From Ricordea florida (taxonomy: Eukaryota; Cnidaria; Anthozoa; Corallimorpharia; Ricordeidae), in contig OX453278.1 in assembly GCA_949710005.1 (NCBI GenBank), positions 2,042,501-2,106,500 on the forward strand: a DNA stretch of 64,000 nucleotides, in the 5' to 3' direction. The notes under the pieces are model-generated. The model worked only from the letters and a program-made list of their open reading frames with translations, ran no database searches and was not told the origin of the DNA. The stretch's first letter is position 1. Each line of letters begins with the position of its first letter. Below are positions 15,001 through 30,400 of the stretch, in pieces. The translations under genes were made by a program, and so were the position numbers.

Positions 15001-18000
15001 AAATATCACCTTGGTCCTGAATTAATTAGGCTTACATCACATAATTATGAAGTACTGTTTATTTCACCTTAATAACTTTAAAATACTAGAAAAAACCCTA
15101 TTGCACCTAAAAGAAAAGTTGTAGTCAAGAGAATAAGCTATTGCACATGTCAAATCGGTCTACATACAAACACCTACAAAATAAGAAAACTATATTTTTA
15201 ATTAGCACAATTTGAATTTCCCGCGCCATGCTGTTGTCCATTCACGGCTCTGAATGAAACAAATCTACTTTGAGGCTCAGGAAAACTTCTAAATACAAAT
15301 TTAAGGTACAAAAAATTGTCAAAGAAATAAAATAATGTCTAAATGTCAGTGTCTGAACCGTTATTTTCACCCTCTGGGCGAAGAATGCTATGCCATTCGG
15401 CGAAACAATTTCCCTTACAAAGAATGACCTTGCACCCGCGGCAGCCTGCTCGGGATTCGCGAGGCCCATCGCCCTTTTTGTTCGCTTTTTTACACCTGAG
15501 ACTTCTAGCCTTGCAGGCTTCACAGAGCAGCGCTTTCTTATTCTTTTGAACAATGCGATCATATATATGATCCAGTAAATCCGCAAGGACAGGTTCTGCT
15601 CGTGGACGGCCAGCACGCTTTCGTTGAATAACAAGCTTTAATCGGTAGAGTTTGTGCTCTGGATGATTCGGTGCTGGTAGTGTTCTTGGGTCTGAGATGT
15701 GAAGATATATATCGCATGAGTTCGAGAAATCTGTCCCGAAAGAAAACTTTCGCTGTGCTTGTCTGATGGAACCGCTCAGGCGAAGACCAATAAGGGAAAA
15801 TATTTGGCAACTTAATAATTCCCATCAAAATCAGAACGCCAAGGAGTGCTTTGATTCCTGTCACAGAAGTAGGCAAAAATTCGCGTAGCATTTCTTCTCG
15901 GTTGAGTTTGATTTCAGCCGTGTAACTGTTGTTGTTGTTACTGACAATTTCGAACAGGTCCGCTGGAAACAAAGGCAAGAAATAATCTAGAACGGACAAA
16001 TACAGCGGCATTCTTCTTACAAGGCCAACATATTCGGTAAACTCGGGTGTTTCTATGTTCTCGGGGCTTTCATGCCACTGAATTTCATCGCTTTCCTCCG
16101 ATGATTCTTCGTCTTCCATCTCCTCTTCAAGTGACACTTTGTCACCATAGTCAAAATCTTTACGCGTTTGGCGAAACATTTCTACTTCTTCTCGGCTAAA
16201 GCCGAGAAAGTAACCTTAATCATCAGAGTCATCGAACAGCGACGCCATTTTTTGATAACAGCGAAAAAATCGCGAAGTTTAACTTCAAAATTCTCGGTGA
16301 AAGCGACGTTTCACGGGGAAGTCGTGTATGAGAAAATTTCTATTTGGCACGTGCTGGTTTCTTTACTGAAGGTCACATGACCTCAGCATTAACCAATGAA
16401 GAGAAAAGAGCTGTTGAACTGAGCTACCCCAAAGAAACGTCGCTTGACGTAAATCGGACTTTCGCGTGACACAAGCGTCACGTCAATTGACGTAAACAGG
16501 AGTGAAAGGGTTAAGACAGCACAGTACTGGTAGCTGTGGATTATATGGACTAAAATAATCAATTTTATTCTAGGCAATCACAGTAGATCCTCCGAACAGT
16601 GCGTTATCCATCAGCTTCACAGTAAGTAGGAAAACGATATAAAATCTGCAATTTAAAACCTGTTTACTAGCATACTTTTGATACCTCCATTGACAAATCA
16701 TTCACTCTCTTAAGTAATAAGAAAGGACTTGAGTGCTTAAGGGTGCTTTCCTTCAACCAAACATTTGGGAATCCCAGAAGAAATCAAGTGGATTGTAACA
16801 CTAACTATGAAATACACAAACATTTATACACAATAATGGCCATGAATTTGATGCTGGTTATTTATGTACACGTAATGTATGCTCAAATTTGTTAATGTCA
16901 TGCACATTTTTTGTTAGGCAATTTACATTATTTCCATCACTGAAAGCGTTATAACAATATTTAATATTTAATCTTCATTCAATGTACTAAATCCATGCGC
17001 GTGATTGGCTAAACTCAATCACGTGATTTTGTGATACGTCACGTCATCACCTAGTAACCGTGCACTAATGAGAATACATCATGCCATCACACAACGGCTG
17101 GCATCAAAATGGCCGGCTCAAGCAGGTTTGCAAATGTTTTGTATTTCATTGAACTCAGATTGAATATTAAAAGGGTTAGAGACTTGAAATTCGTGGTTTG
17201 TTTACAAATACACGCACTTACTCGCTGTAAAATGAACTCGAAATTGTCAATACTGCACTCAGCTTCGCTTCGTGCAGTATTGACAATTTCTCGTTCATTT
17301 TACAGCCAGCGCGTGCGTGTATTTGTAAACAAACCACTCATTTCAGTCTCTAACCCATAATTAACGTAAACTGTCTGTGCATAGAGTAACTGCTGGGTTT
17401 CCTTTGTTCATATTCCAGCCTGCACTCCTTAAACCAGGTTCTAAGTATGTCAAAATTGCAACAGCAATGTATTCTGGTAAGTGTTGATAGTTTTGTGCAC
17501 TATGGTTAGTTTGGTCTGCATGTTACAATGTAACTGAAAAACCTAGGTTTGAGTTCAGTGTTGCAATTTGTGTGTGTTGTGTTGTGCTGCTGTTGTAAAA
17601 ATGATCTTTTGAAGATAGTATTTTTGTTTTGTTCTGCCCTAGCTTATCATGTCAAAAGAAATAAACAAGCAAATGGAAAAGTAGTAATAAAGACCAACAG
17701 TAAAGTCTCACCGAGATTAGAAATACCATATCAAGTGAATATCCTTCAAGGGTTAGTGGTCTGCTATTTAAAGAATAATAATATTGAACTTTCCATCTGT
17801 TGTGATTTTAATTTGACCAAAACTTCATAATGTTTGCTGAAGCAAACACAGGTGTACCACACGTAAAGGCAACTCCAGTTATTGCTTTTCTACATTCCTT
17901 ATGTCTCAACATATTTCTGTTTGAACGCTGGAATTTAACCCCTCCAGGCCATGTTTTTTATTGCTAAGTTCAAATATGCATGTGTTATGGGGGGAGTGGG

Positions 18001-18372
18001 TTTGGGGTTGTGTGGGTGGTGTGGTGTGGGTGGGGATTGTTGTCTTCATTTCAGGTCTTAAATGCTGTCATTTGTAAATTCTGTTGTTCCTTCTCTCAAC
18101 AGGACAATAGCTTACTCAGTTACCAAAACAAGATTCTTTGTTGGAAAACCACCGTTTTTTCCAATTATCAGAGAACTTCCTATCACAAACACCTTTACCT
18201 TCAACATGATTATTTATGATGCTGCCTTCCCACCTGAAGTGGAGGATGTATTTTCTGTAAGTTAATGAAATGCTGGCATTGTCATTTTAATCATAACTAT
18301 AACAAAATTCTCAAATCTGATTGGCTATCAACTGCCCTGATTTCAGCCTTAATAGAACAGTTAAATTGGACA

Positions 18373-18405
<33 letters not shown>

Positions 18406-21400
18406 TGCCGTCACATGTGTGCTTGAATGGCTTTTTTTCGCTGTGAGCAAAAAAAATCTTGGAATTTCATGTGTTTTGGTTTAAAAAAAATACATATATA
18501 TATATCAAAAATTTTGTTAAAGTTATGATTAATTGGTAATAATACTTTGTGTCATCCAATTCGGTCTGCAATCATACTCGTGATTGAACAAATCGGACTC
18601 CTGCTACGCAGTTGTCCGATTTTGTTAATCACTCGTATGGTTACAGACCGAATTGGACTCCACTCAGTCCTTTTACCATTACTTATCATGTTGAATTATT
18701 ATTTTATTCTTCTTATGTTAAACTTTAAGTTGCACAAAATGCTTATCACTACAATAATTACCGTGAGCTGATATCAGGCTGTCATGATATGGCTTCTCCC
18801 TGATCCCTTTGCCTTCTTCAACCTCTTTGTCTTCAGTTTACTATCAACTTTCAAAGGCAGTGGGGAGTGAGAACATGGCACCTTTTTGTTGTAGGATGGC
18901 ACAAATTACCTGTCTAAAGAAAGTGACAATATGCATGGTATTCAACTCAACATCACAGGCTTCTCGACTATAGACTGACTCAAAAAAAAAATGTGATCCC
19001 GTAATCTAACTGTTGAGCAGAAATCTTGAGCTTCCCCTTGAGGTGGGAGGTACATTTATAATATAATGTTTTTATGGAAAAGGAATGAAAAAGGAATTGT
19101 TCATTTTTGTTTCCACAGATAGTAAATTTTACCAAGCCTGCTGTCATAGCTCCACAGAAGACAGTAACACCTTTCTATGTACAGTTCAATGCAAATGGTT
19201 CAGACATGGCACTTTCTACCATTCTAAGAGTGTATACAAATGCATCAATTTTTACTGTTCCCATTCACTGTTATGATGGAAAGCTGAAGGTACAGTATGT
19301 GTTGTTAGATAAAATGTCACTTATTAGATTGGAGATGACATTAATACTTGTGTATAAGCCACACACGTCTATAGGCCGCACCACCAACTTTCAAGCATGA
19401 TTTTGGAAAAAAAAGTAAGAACTCCCAAAAAAGCACTCTTGTAAAAAAAAGTTGGTCATTTGCTTGCAGATGTTTACAGTAAACTTGTCTTCATTGCTTA
19501 AGCTCACAGTTGAAATGAAAACAATGGAATTTGCACAAAAATAAAGTGCAGGGGCATGCTGGTTGGTAACCATGGAATCATTTAGCAAGGAAAGTCTGGA
19601 CACTATTTTAACTGTTCAATGTTCAACTTTTGTTGTAGTTGCTTAGTTAGAAACCTTAAAAATCCTTCCTGTCCCTTTCACCAGCATATGTTCCCAAAGC
19701 ATTCAGGTTCAATTTCGGTTTGTTGTTCCAAGTGGTTTGCATAGTGCAACTGGTCCTTGGGCTCCTCTTCCCAGATTTCTTCATCTTCTGTGCCATTCAG
19801 TGCGTTAGTGATATTGCACTTACAAAACAACTTCGCTATCATCTCTGGTGGAATGTCATCCCAGGCATCACTGATCCATCTGCATCTGCATCTCAACCTT
19901 ATGAATGCAGTCTCCAACAGTAAAGCTGTGCTGTCCAGCCAGCATCCAAACAAACGGCTCCTTTAGGATCCAACATGTGTACCAAAAGCAGTGATCGACT
20001 ACAGGCTTCAATATGTTTTATCTTTATTTACTGAAGGTTTTCAGTTCAATTTTTGACCCCTACAAGCCAGTTTACTGCCTCTGAACACAACATTCTCATG
20101 TATAAGATGCACCTGTGATTTTTGGCCCAAAGCTGAAGCAAAAAGGTGCGGCTTATACACAAGTCTTTACAGCATCTTATGAGATTGGAGGGCCCATGCT
20201 TTAAATGTTCAATTTTGTGGGAATTTTCATCGTTCAATTTTGCGGGAAGGTCTAACTTTGACAGTTCATACCCTTACAGTTTGTTTATTTTGTTTAGTAT
20301 GTTGTAGATGGTCTTGAAGAAGATGTAGTAGAGTATGGCACAGTAGGAACAGGAGAAAAGAGAGCAAAGTTACTAAGAATTTTCAACTTCAATCCAATAG
20401 AGGTATGATGAAATAGCCTTATAAATGTAGTGTAATAATAACAGTAATGATGAACTTTGAGTGTCAATTGTATCTACTGTAGCACTGATGTACTAATTGG
20501 GGACACTGTAAAGCACAAATAAAATGAAGTCAAATCAAATCATATTAAATTAAGTCAAATCAAATCAAATGTTGCTTTTTTTGGAGAGGGGAAAAGCAGA
20601 GTACCCGGAGAAAACCCTCTCGGGGCAGAGTAGAGAACCAACAATCTCAGCCCACATACGACGCTGGGGCCAGGAATCAAACCCAGGCCACATTGGTGGA
20701 AGTCAAGCACCCTCACCACTGTGCCAACCCTGCTTCCCTGACTGAAGACTTGCCACAACTTGGCTTTGAGTTGCATAAAAAAGAGTGATGAAATTTCAAA
20801 AAGCGCTTATGTATAGCTAGGGAAAACACAAAACACCTGACTAATTGAGCCCCTCTGTTAGTAGCATCTTTCATTGGCTGTATGTCTCAATTGTCTACAA
20901 ACTTGTTAGCAAAGTACTGTATAAGTTCACATTATTGTTTTACAGAATTAAGTAAATGAACAAATAAACTATATGATTTTGCTTGTTCCTCAGGTTACTA
21001 TTCTGTCAATAGTATGTAATCTTCAGTTTGCAAGAATAAAACTCTTGGAAATCAAGTCAAATAATAACAGCACTCAGTCAAGAGGAAATCAGATCCAAGC
21101 TGGGGATCAGACAGTACCTAAGATACCAGAAGATTCCAAGGTATGGTACAATAGTAATGATGATATCCTGCGAGCAGAATCTGTTGAAGCTCTATGTGCT
21201 GTATGTCAAGAGGGGGATAGGTGATCCAGAAGCTTTCCTGTTTAACTTGGTGTTGAGTCAGACATGACACCCATGTATTGAGTCAAACCTTCTGTTTGAT
21301 TAGAACTCAACATTAGGTTATCTAAAATTGAATCTAATTATCCATACCATGCAAATCAACCAACATAAGCTGTATTCTAAACTAGAGAGGTGGTTTCCTA

Positions 21401-24400
21401 CTGAACACTATATCTTCTGAATGTATCTTTTCAGGTTTCTATAAAGCCAGGCTATGTAGCACTTTTTAGCATAGAAGTGGCTGTTCCTAAGAAAGAGGGA
21501 CAATACATAGGTCAAATAGAAATGACAACAGACTTTGAGGTAGGTTTCTCTTCACATTTTCCTTTTTCAATCAAAACAGTTTCCAAGGATTAATCAGAGA
21601 ATTTCACCAGTTTTCTCAACCTATCAGGAAAAAACTGCTTTTAAGCTTGATTATTATTATTATTATTATGAAATTGTTCTCACTTAATGTTTGCTGATAA
21701 TCTTTAGGGCTGAGCCAGTTTTTAGCTTGATAATACCCTCCTCAAAATGTGTGCTGTTCCCAGCAAGGTTATCTTTCGTAGTTCACTAATGCTTATTATT
21801 ATTATTATCATTATTATTATTATTATTATTATTATGGTACTTAATTTATTTGTTGTGATTGCAGAGGTTTTTCATCAGTTGATACTTCCTTGATACTCCT
21901 TTCACCTAAGAATGTAAAACTTAAGGCCTGAGTTTTTTTTCAGGCTTTAAAATTCACAGCTGCTTAAGTTGTGTACCTAACTGCGATGATCATTTGATGT
22001 TATTACATATTAATCCGCAGTTCAAATATATGGTCTTTCATATATTCATTTGCATCATTTAAGATGTGATCTAATATATTATTATTTGCCTTGCAGACCC
22101 TTCATATTCCCATTCATCTTAAATCAATGGATGGGAAATTACTCTCCTCACCTACATCTATTATCTTCCATCCTGCATTTCCTGTGAGTAATCATTACTG
22201 TAATTGGATAAAAACTGTACTCAGGAATTCTTACGTAGTTAAACCTCTCTGCTATCTCAAACTCAAACTCATCTTTTTGTGTGTTTTTCAGTCATTTACC
22301 ATCGGTCATATTGGACCAACGTTATCTTGAACTATTTTTGGTCTACATTTGAGAGCTCTAGATAGTGAGGTTCGACTGTATTTTAAGACTGCAAGAACAT
22401 TCCTGTAAGATGTTGGTGGTACCTATTGTGATTCAAGATATAATGTTGGTGCTGTGAAAAAGGCACTGAATTTTGACAGTGATCAATCTTATGTCTTGCA
22501 GGGTCGGACTATAAACCATACTCTGACGTTATATAGTTCCTTCTCACACACTCTTAAGGTTGTGTCAGTTACACCGTTTCCTGCAGATGTCAGATTTTTA
22601 TTTGAGCCTCACAGTTCAGAGATGCAACTATATCCTAGTCAAAGACTCGAGGTGAGTCAGTGGATGAGATGTGATAGGCTTAGGTTATCATTATCATCTT
22701 CATTAACATAACTATCACCATTATCATCTTCGTCATCATTAACACAATTATCACCATTATCACCGTCATCATCATTAACACACTCATCATCATTATCATC
22801 GTCATCACATTAAGACAATTATCACCATTATCATCGTCATCATCATTAACATAATTATTACCATTATCGTCATCATTATTAACACAATTATCACCATTAT
22901 CGTCGTCGTCATCATTAACACAATTATCACCATTATCATGGTCATCATCATTAACACAATTATCACCATTATCATCGTCGTCATCATTAACACAATTATC
23001 ACCATTATCGTCGTCGTCATCATTAACACAATTATCACCATTATCATCGTCATCATCATTTACACAATTATCACCATTATCATCGTCATCATCATTAACA
23101 CAATTATCACCATTATCATCGTCATCATTAACACAGTTATCACCATTATCATCGTCATCATCATTAACACAATTTACCATTATCATCGTCATCATTATTA
23201 TCATCATCGTCGTCATTATCACTACATCATCTTCATTACAATCATTATTGTGATAATTTATCTTAAATTTAAAATTGGTTCAGTTAACCATTGTACTCCC
23301 ATCAATTAAGTGTTAAATACCATCATTATATATCTCCCGTCAACATGGATTGTTCAGTCATTGTCTAGCAAACAGATGATGAGAAGTAAACATGCTTTCA
23401 CCTCTATTTATCCCTTCTTTTAGGTTGGTCAGTTATTTTTTGATCCAACAAGAGGCTGTAGAACCCACTGTTATGTGGGAATTGGAGCAGGGAAAAGTGG
23501 TAAGGAGACAGTGGTATAAAATGTGCACAGCCCTATCTCCATTCAGCATGCTTTTAGAATGCCTATTTGTATCTCTCTTTTGGGCGTTTGCGAGAATTTT
23601 TATTGACATTTTGACAATTCAATTTCGCCTTTTCTTTCCTTACTCGTTTTTTGTTCTCGCTCGTAAAAATAAGTTCGTAGCCACGCGAGTCATAGATTGA
23701 CATTGCAATGATTGAATTCAATCAGGCGTTACTCGCGTAAGCCGAATTGAGTAACTATAGCGTGGACAGACTAGGGACAGGTTTTGGGTTTTTTTTGATT
23801 TGTCGCGCCGGAAGCGTAATCTTTGTAAAGCCATTGTAAGTGATGTGTAAGCCAATTTTGCTGAACTTCGCTTAAAGCCGTGGCATTTGCCATGACAAAC
23901 TCTGTTATAAATCAGTGGTCTGTTTGACTCTTCAGATGTTGAGTGGGTATCAAGCCTTTCCCTGCCTCCAAATATTGGTGAATTTGATGGACAACTCATT
24001 GAAAAGCACCAAGAAATGTATTCTTCTATAGAGCGATCTGGAAAAAATAAGTGAGTTCACTTTGTCATACAGTTAGTTATCTTACTCTCAAAATGGAGTT
24101 CCTTTATTGGTTTTAGAATTTTAGAATGAAGTTGAAGAGTTGAACCTCATAGTTTTACTGATTGGCTTAATATGTGACAGAAGAATCTTTTCATTCCGAT
24201 GCCCTGATAAATTGGCACTGTAGATATTGTAACTCAACCTAAATGTAGACTGTGCAGCGCCACGTGTTTTAGGGCCTTCCAGGTTCTCCGCCTGCTGGTG
24301 TCCATCTGAAAGCTTCTCTTTGTTCTTTCCATTCCCGTCCTTAGAACATGGCCCTGCCACGCAGCCACTGTCTGGCTCGCCTGCGTAGCAAGCGTTTCCG

Positions 24401-27400
24401 TGTGGTTTCAACCGGAGCATAGAAAGACCGTGCAAATAAGGAAGCAAGTAACAGAGGGGGAAGGGGAAGAAAGAAAGAAAGAAAAAAAAGGTTTCTTCTC
24501 CCCGCCCCCCCCCCCCCCCGTCTTTCATTTTTTGGCTCTCTTTTCATTTTTCGCGCGGCCAAAAGAGAAAACTCATTCTCCTTTCCTCGGTCTTTGTTTT
24601 TTCCGAAACCTGACAGAAACACTTGAAACGCAGGCTTTTGTCGTGCTAGCTCGTAACACTCTCCGTGGGGAGAAGCGTTGTGTGAGGAGCCAGGTAACGG
24701 CATTGTTGGAGTCTGAGCCACTTATGGCGCCTCTGCTTCGTGTCTTGCACCGTGCATCCGCTGTTGATCTGTACATGGTGAGCTGATGCGTTTTTCCCAT
24801 TCCTTCAACAGATTAAATATATCTTTTATAATAGACACAGATGTAGTAAAAGAATTCCATGTACCAGCAAGAGCGAGTTTGACGTGGCCATCGCTATCAC
24901 CTGACAAACCCTTGAAGTTTCCACTGACTCATGTAGGAAATTACTCCATTAAATTCTTCACACTGGAGAATCCTGCCGACGTTTCTGTCATGGCTCATGT
25001 AGTTCCCTTGTCCCATTACCCTCAGCTACAGGGCGTCTGGGATGTGTTGGCCGATAGGTAAGTTGTCATAAAGTTTGACCGTCATTGTTAAAATCTAACC
25101 TTTTATTTTCAACGTACACTCGAGGAAAATTGCATTTAATTGTCCGTTTACTTGACATGTACCTGGGTATCATGATTACAAAAGGGTTCAGGTGATTTAT
25201 TGGTTCTGATGAACTGAAGTGTTGTGTAAAGCTTGATTAAGCTCAGCTGATGACACTTTGTTTTTGACTGAGACAAGCAACTAAACTCCGCACTAGGGTA
25301 GGGACCACCGATATGATGCAATGCACGGACACCCCACGGGGGTGGGGAGGGGGCTGGGCCAGAGGGTGTTGCTGGTAATGATATTCTAGGCCAAGGTTCT
25401 TTGTGCTACACAACCAGGATAATCGCCGTGTGGGTTTCATAACGTTTGTGTGACTTAACTGATTGCCTTACTTATGAATAGTTATTGTTCTGTGTTACAT
25501 ATCCATCCGATGTCAAAGCTGTGGAAAGGTTTTCGGTTCTGTGCTGTATATGATGCAAACCTCACCCTTTTCTTTCGTCCTCCACTTTTGTGTCTTTGCA
25601 CTCCTCTTACCAGTGCATGCATACATCTTGTTTCAGGTTCGACACAGATGCGTACGGTTTTGACTCAGAAGAGAGCACTTTTACAGTTCCATCGGCAACT
25701 TTAGTTCAGGTAATTGTGAAATAGCGTATGTATACAAAATGTTTTGATCACTTAATACTTGTGATTGCAGTTTTGTGTAGATGCAAGCCTTTTGACTTGC
25801 AATACAAGTTGTATACCTCGGTGTACTTTTGACTGTGGATTGGATTTAGCCCTGTCACATGTACTTAAACTGATTGGCTGAAAATTTCGCACCAAGTTAT
25901 TAACCAATCAGAAGCAAAGCTAAAAATTAATCGCGACGAGGCCGCACGCGTTTTCTCGCGCTTGTTCCAGGTTGGTTGAGTGGACTTTGTTAAGATGTTG
26001 TTATAATAACCTTCGTTGGGTCCCTTCTTGTGAAATTGAAGGGTGATGCAAGCCTGCTCCCCTACACTGCGCCAACCCAGCTCCCCTACACTGCGCCAAC
26101 CCAGCTCCCCTACACTGCGCCAACCCTGCTCTCCTACACTGCGCCAACCCTGCTCCCCAACACTGCGCCAACCCTGCTCCCCTACACTGCGCCAACCCTG
26201 CTCACCTACACTACGCCAACCCTGCTCCCCTACACTGCGCCAACCCTGCTCCCCTACACTGCGCCAACCCTGCTCCCCTACACTGCGCCAACCCTGCTCC
26301 CCTACACTGCGCCAACCCTGCTCCCCTACACTGCGCCAACCCTGCTCCCCTACACTGCGCCAACCCTGCTCCCCTACACTGCGCCAACCCTGCTCCCCTA
26401 GTGGTTGGCTAAAGTTATCATTTTGTTTTTGTTTCAATTGCATATCGCACCGTTAGTACTCAACGTGTCCTTGTGTGTTTGTTTACCAGGATGACTTATC
26501 TGACACCCCAGCATCTGTTAGGATTTCTCCTGTAGTGAGTGGTGACCTGAGTGTCATACCAGCTCCTGGAACCATGGTGACACTGCTGAGACCTCGGTCT
26601 ACTGTTACTATACCCATTCAGTTTCAACCCAAAGACGAGCGTCTCAGAACATCAGTGATACTCATCAGGTACATGAATTAACAGGCACGAATCGCATGCA
26701 AGGCAGTTTTTATTCTTTAACTTGGCACGATTGTTTATACAAGTGACTTACATTTCATAACCTCTGTAATACTTTTAAGGTACGTAGACAAGTTGTTCAT
26801 AGGCACGAATCGCGAGCAAGGACACTTTGTCTTTAACTTGGCATTATTGTTTCTTGAAGGGCCTTATATTTCAGAACCTCGACAATAAATTTAAGGTATT
26901 TTGACAACTTTTTCATGGGCAAGAAACGCTTTCAAACCAATTTTACGTTTTTGATAATCGATTTCGACAGATTTTCTACTGCAGTGTTCTTTAAGAGATA
27001 CTGTAAATGACACTTTGTTAAACTTGTTTTTCAGGAACAATCTTACAATTTTAGATGGATTAGTTGTGCAAGGGCAGGGAGCCCGGGGCGAGTTCACACT
27101 CAACGGCAAAAGACCTGGAATCCACAGCACACTTCTCTTCGAGATCAAACCCAGTCAACTAACGGACTGTCACAGTGAGTGGATTCTCGCGACACTGAGT
27201 AAAGCTCGCGTATTGGAACCACTGGAAACCTTAAAACAATAATCGAACTTTTTTAGAAAATCGCATATTAAAGATTTGAACCAAGGTTGCCAAGGTCAGG
27301 GAAAAGTCAGGGAAAAAAAAAATTTTCAAGGTCAGGGAAAGTCAGCGAATTCTATAAAAAGTCTGGGAAAATCTTAGTTCTTGACAGAGTCAGTGAAAAA

Positions 27401-30400
27401 GTCACGTAATTTGGTTTTCAACATTCTACAATGTTTTGTGACGTAGTCGATTTGTAATGAGTTATGCCTTCGATTGCATTCATAAGAATGCCTCCTTTTA
27501 ACAAAATAAGACAAATCCGAGGAAGCTTGGGAACCGGTGTTTCGTTCAGGCCATTTTATGAAAGCGTGGTGGAACGTGGTGTGGTTGTTAAATTGTTTTA
27601 AGGTCAGTGAAAAGTCAAGGAATCTTTTTGGTTCTAATGAGTAGAAACCCTGTCAGAACTAATTTTTGTTGTCGGTACCTAAGAATCGCAAGTATGGAAA
27701 TATATGGCTTCCTAAAACCTCTAAAAGTTCACCAACTTTTTTAGGTTTTTCCTTAGTGCAGTAGGGAAACTGGCAAAGAATAATTTGATCTACAACCTTG
27801 GCGACAATCCTTGGTGACATGTGTTAATTGACTAATAACCCCCACCCCCCCACCCCTTGCCCCCTCTGCAATGTTGATTTCAGGTTCAAACCCTTGCAGC
27901 AATATTGTCAAACAAAAGTGCACCGGGGGAGAGAGGGATGGGGGGCGTTTAGAGAGAGTTTCTTGGCACGGGCGTAGCGTCCAATATACGCCCATACGCC
28001 CGTACGTACAGCTGAAATCTGGGAAAAATACTTTTTTATTTCCTGAAAGCATTTTTATCATTAAATCAGGATGACTGATAACTTTTTCGCATTGTATTGG
28101 TGTCTGTGTTAGTATTTTCTTTTTGCTTTTATTAATCCATAAACGGCGGCAAGAAGCGTCAAGAAACTTTTCTTCCCGTGTGTACTCCTTCGAAATCTCA
28201 CGCTTCGCCTCTACTTGGTGTCTTTGAAAGTGTTCAGGATTAACATATTTTACTAGTGTTACGGGTTTTTCGCCAAGTTTTTTTTTTTTTTCACCACACT
28301 GGGCTGATATGTTCGGTTCAGCTTTAAAGGAACACTACAAGATTGCCTGAACCAAATTTACAGGTTTATACAAATTATGGTCGAAATTTTCTTTGTCTGC
28401 GTTCATAGCCTGCTTGTTGAGATTGTCTCCAGTAGATATTTTTAAACAACCTTACTGCAAACTAACAATGTTGATTTTTTGCTTTTCTAGAAGCCGCCCC
28501 ACGATCAGGTACTCTGTCGTCTTTGTCCGTAATGAAGACAGTGACAGCAACTAATCCCGGTCAGTTGGCCATGTTCGTTAGTTCACTGAGTATCAACGGC
28601 TACGAGTGCGAGGGATACGGCTTCAAGATAATGAACTGCAAGTCTTTTATCTTGAAACCTAACACATCACGGAAGATAGAAATAACGTAAGATGGCACAC
28701 GTTTTCGCGTATACTTGTTGAAAATGGACAGACAAAATGGCTGTTTAGTTACTCAACCGCACACACCTTCCTTAACCAAGAACGACGTTTGCGAGTTATT
28801 GGTTCAATATTACTTCCTTTCTTTAGCATCAGTTGAAGTTAATTCTGGTAAAAACTGGTTCAAATTGGGACTCAAGGCGCTCAAATTTTAACCTCTTCTT
28901 TTGCGGTTAAAGCGCGGGAATATTTCGTGCCAAAAAGTGTATCATCGTTTCGCGCAATGATTGTTGCCCTTTGACTGAACGGAACCACTCCGCTTGGCTC
29001 AATAGAAGGCTATCTTTTTCTCTAGCTCTGCTTATTAGACCCTGTCATTTCTGCATATTGTCTAACCAGAACTGACTTCGTTCCTTCGCAATATTTTTTC
29101 TTTCAGATTTACACCAGATTTTACTATGTCGAGAGTCACTCGTAGACTCGAAGTCAAAACAACCTTGGGTCCCATCATGGAGTTTACTTTGGTGGCGACA
29201 ATACCTACTCACCTCCTCCCCTTGTGTTCGTCTGCGCTAGGGAGAAACTCGTGGGAGCCGGTGGTGCAGGGCGTGGCCGTGGTGCTCATGGGCATGATAT
29301 TTTTAGCTGTTGTAATTGCTGCTTACGCTGAGGCACGCAGGCTCGTCTTTCTTTCGCATCCCGAAATGCAGCTGCTCCAGATGAGGAAAGAAGAACAAGG
29401 AACACCTGTATTTGACCTAAACAGCATCGCTGGTGTGAAGAAAAACAAGTATGTTAATCTTGGAATTACAAGCGGCAAACGGACAGATATAGCTGATGCT
29501 GTCCTGTAAGGTTTCAAGGTTATGTTCACTTGTTAAAACCAGAGTAGCATTAACTACTACTATCAATTGTGCTACATGTTACCCTCATGGTCTTGTTTTT
29601 TCTATTGTTTTGGTATTCAGGCGGCGTGAGAAATTGCTGTAAATTGGATATTTATTAGTGTATAATATTTGTTTGTTATTCTAGCCTTCTTACGCACGCT
29701 GTCAGCGACGTTGAATCAGAGTAGCTAAGATTTTGAAATGCCAGTGACCATTTCTTTGTTCTGTGTTTTCCATAACTGAAGAGGGGGCCCCATTTTCTTT
29801 GTTAAAATCAAGTCCTGTCAAACGGAATTGCTCAACATGCTATTTCGGTTTCCGTTCTTTACAGAGTACCGGTAAGGGAAGAGCCGACACTCGGGTCTAG
29901 ACGACCAAAGAAAGAGGCGAGAGAAGCTAAAGAAGCAAGTCCCGTACCTTCCGATAAAACCTCTGGTAGTTCTTACAACACAGGCCCTGACTCAACGAGT
30001 AATTTACAAACAAATAATAATATAAAAAATATAGCTGGCGGCACATCTCGACAGGACGCGAATGTAAACCGAAGTAGAAACACGAAGGCTGAACTGCCCA
30101 TGAGAAATCAAGCGAACTCTGTGGAGAGCACAGAAACGCAAGCAAGGAAATCGCCGAGTCCTCTCATAGAGCCATCCGATTCATGTACGAGAAGACTTAA
30201 TTCGCAAATTAAAGATAGCGGTAAATCGAAGAATTCGCCAGAAAGTCGGGTAAGGAACTCACAGGACATAGTGTTAGAAAGTGCCAGTCGCAGACTTAAT
30301 GAAACGAAACGATTTGACCAGAGAACAACGGACGAAGGGGACAAGTTCGACGCGAGGAACAAAACATCTTCATTTGGAGCAGCGGAAGCTGAGGTGACGA

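Noticed and set aside
21640..21840. CRISPR-like spacing of TTA repeats
   Set aside because: Plain microsatellites in a eukaryotic intron, with no repeat-spacer structure.
22680..23309. Asp/Asn-rich and Ile-rich long frames on both strands
   Set aside because: They are translations of the 36-bp minisatellite within a TMEM131 intron.
24121..24800. Overlapping frames around the poly-C tract
   Set aside because: No conserved content; they are low-complexity by-products within intron 23 of TMEM131.
25865..26456. Three long repeat-protein frames (e.g. GEQGWRSV repeats)
   Set aside because: They arise from the stop-free 24-bp minisatellite in an intron, and appear in several frames of both strands.
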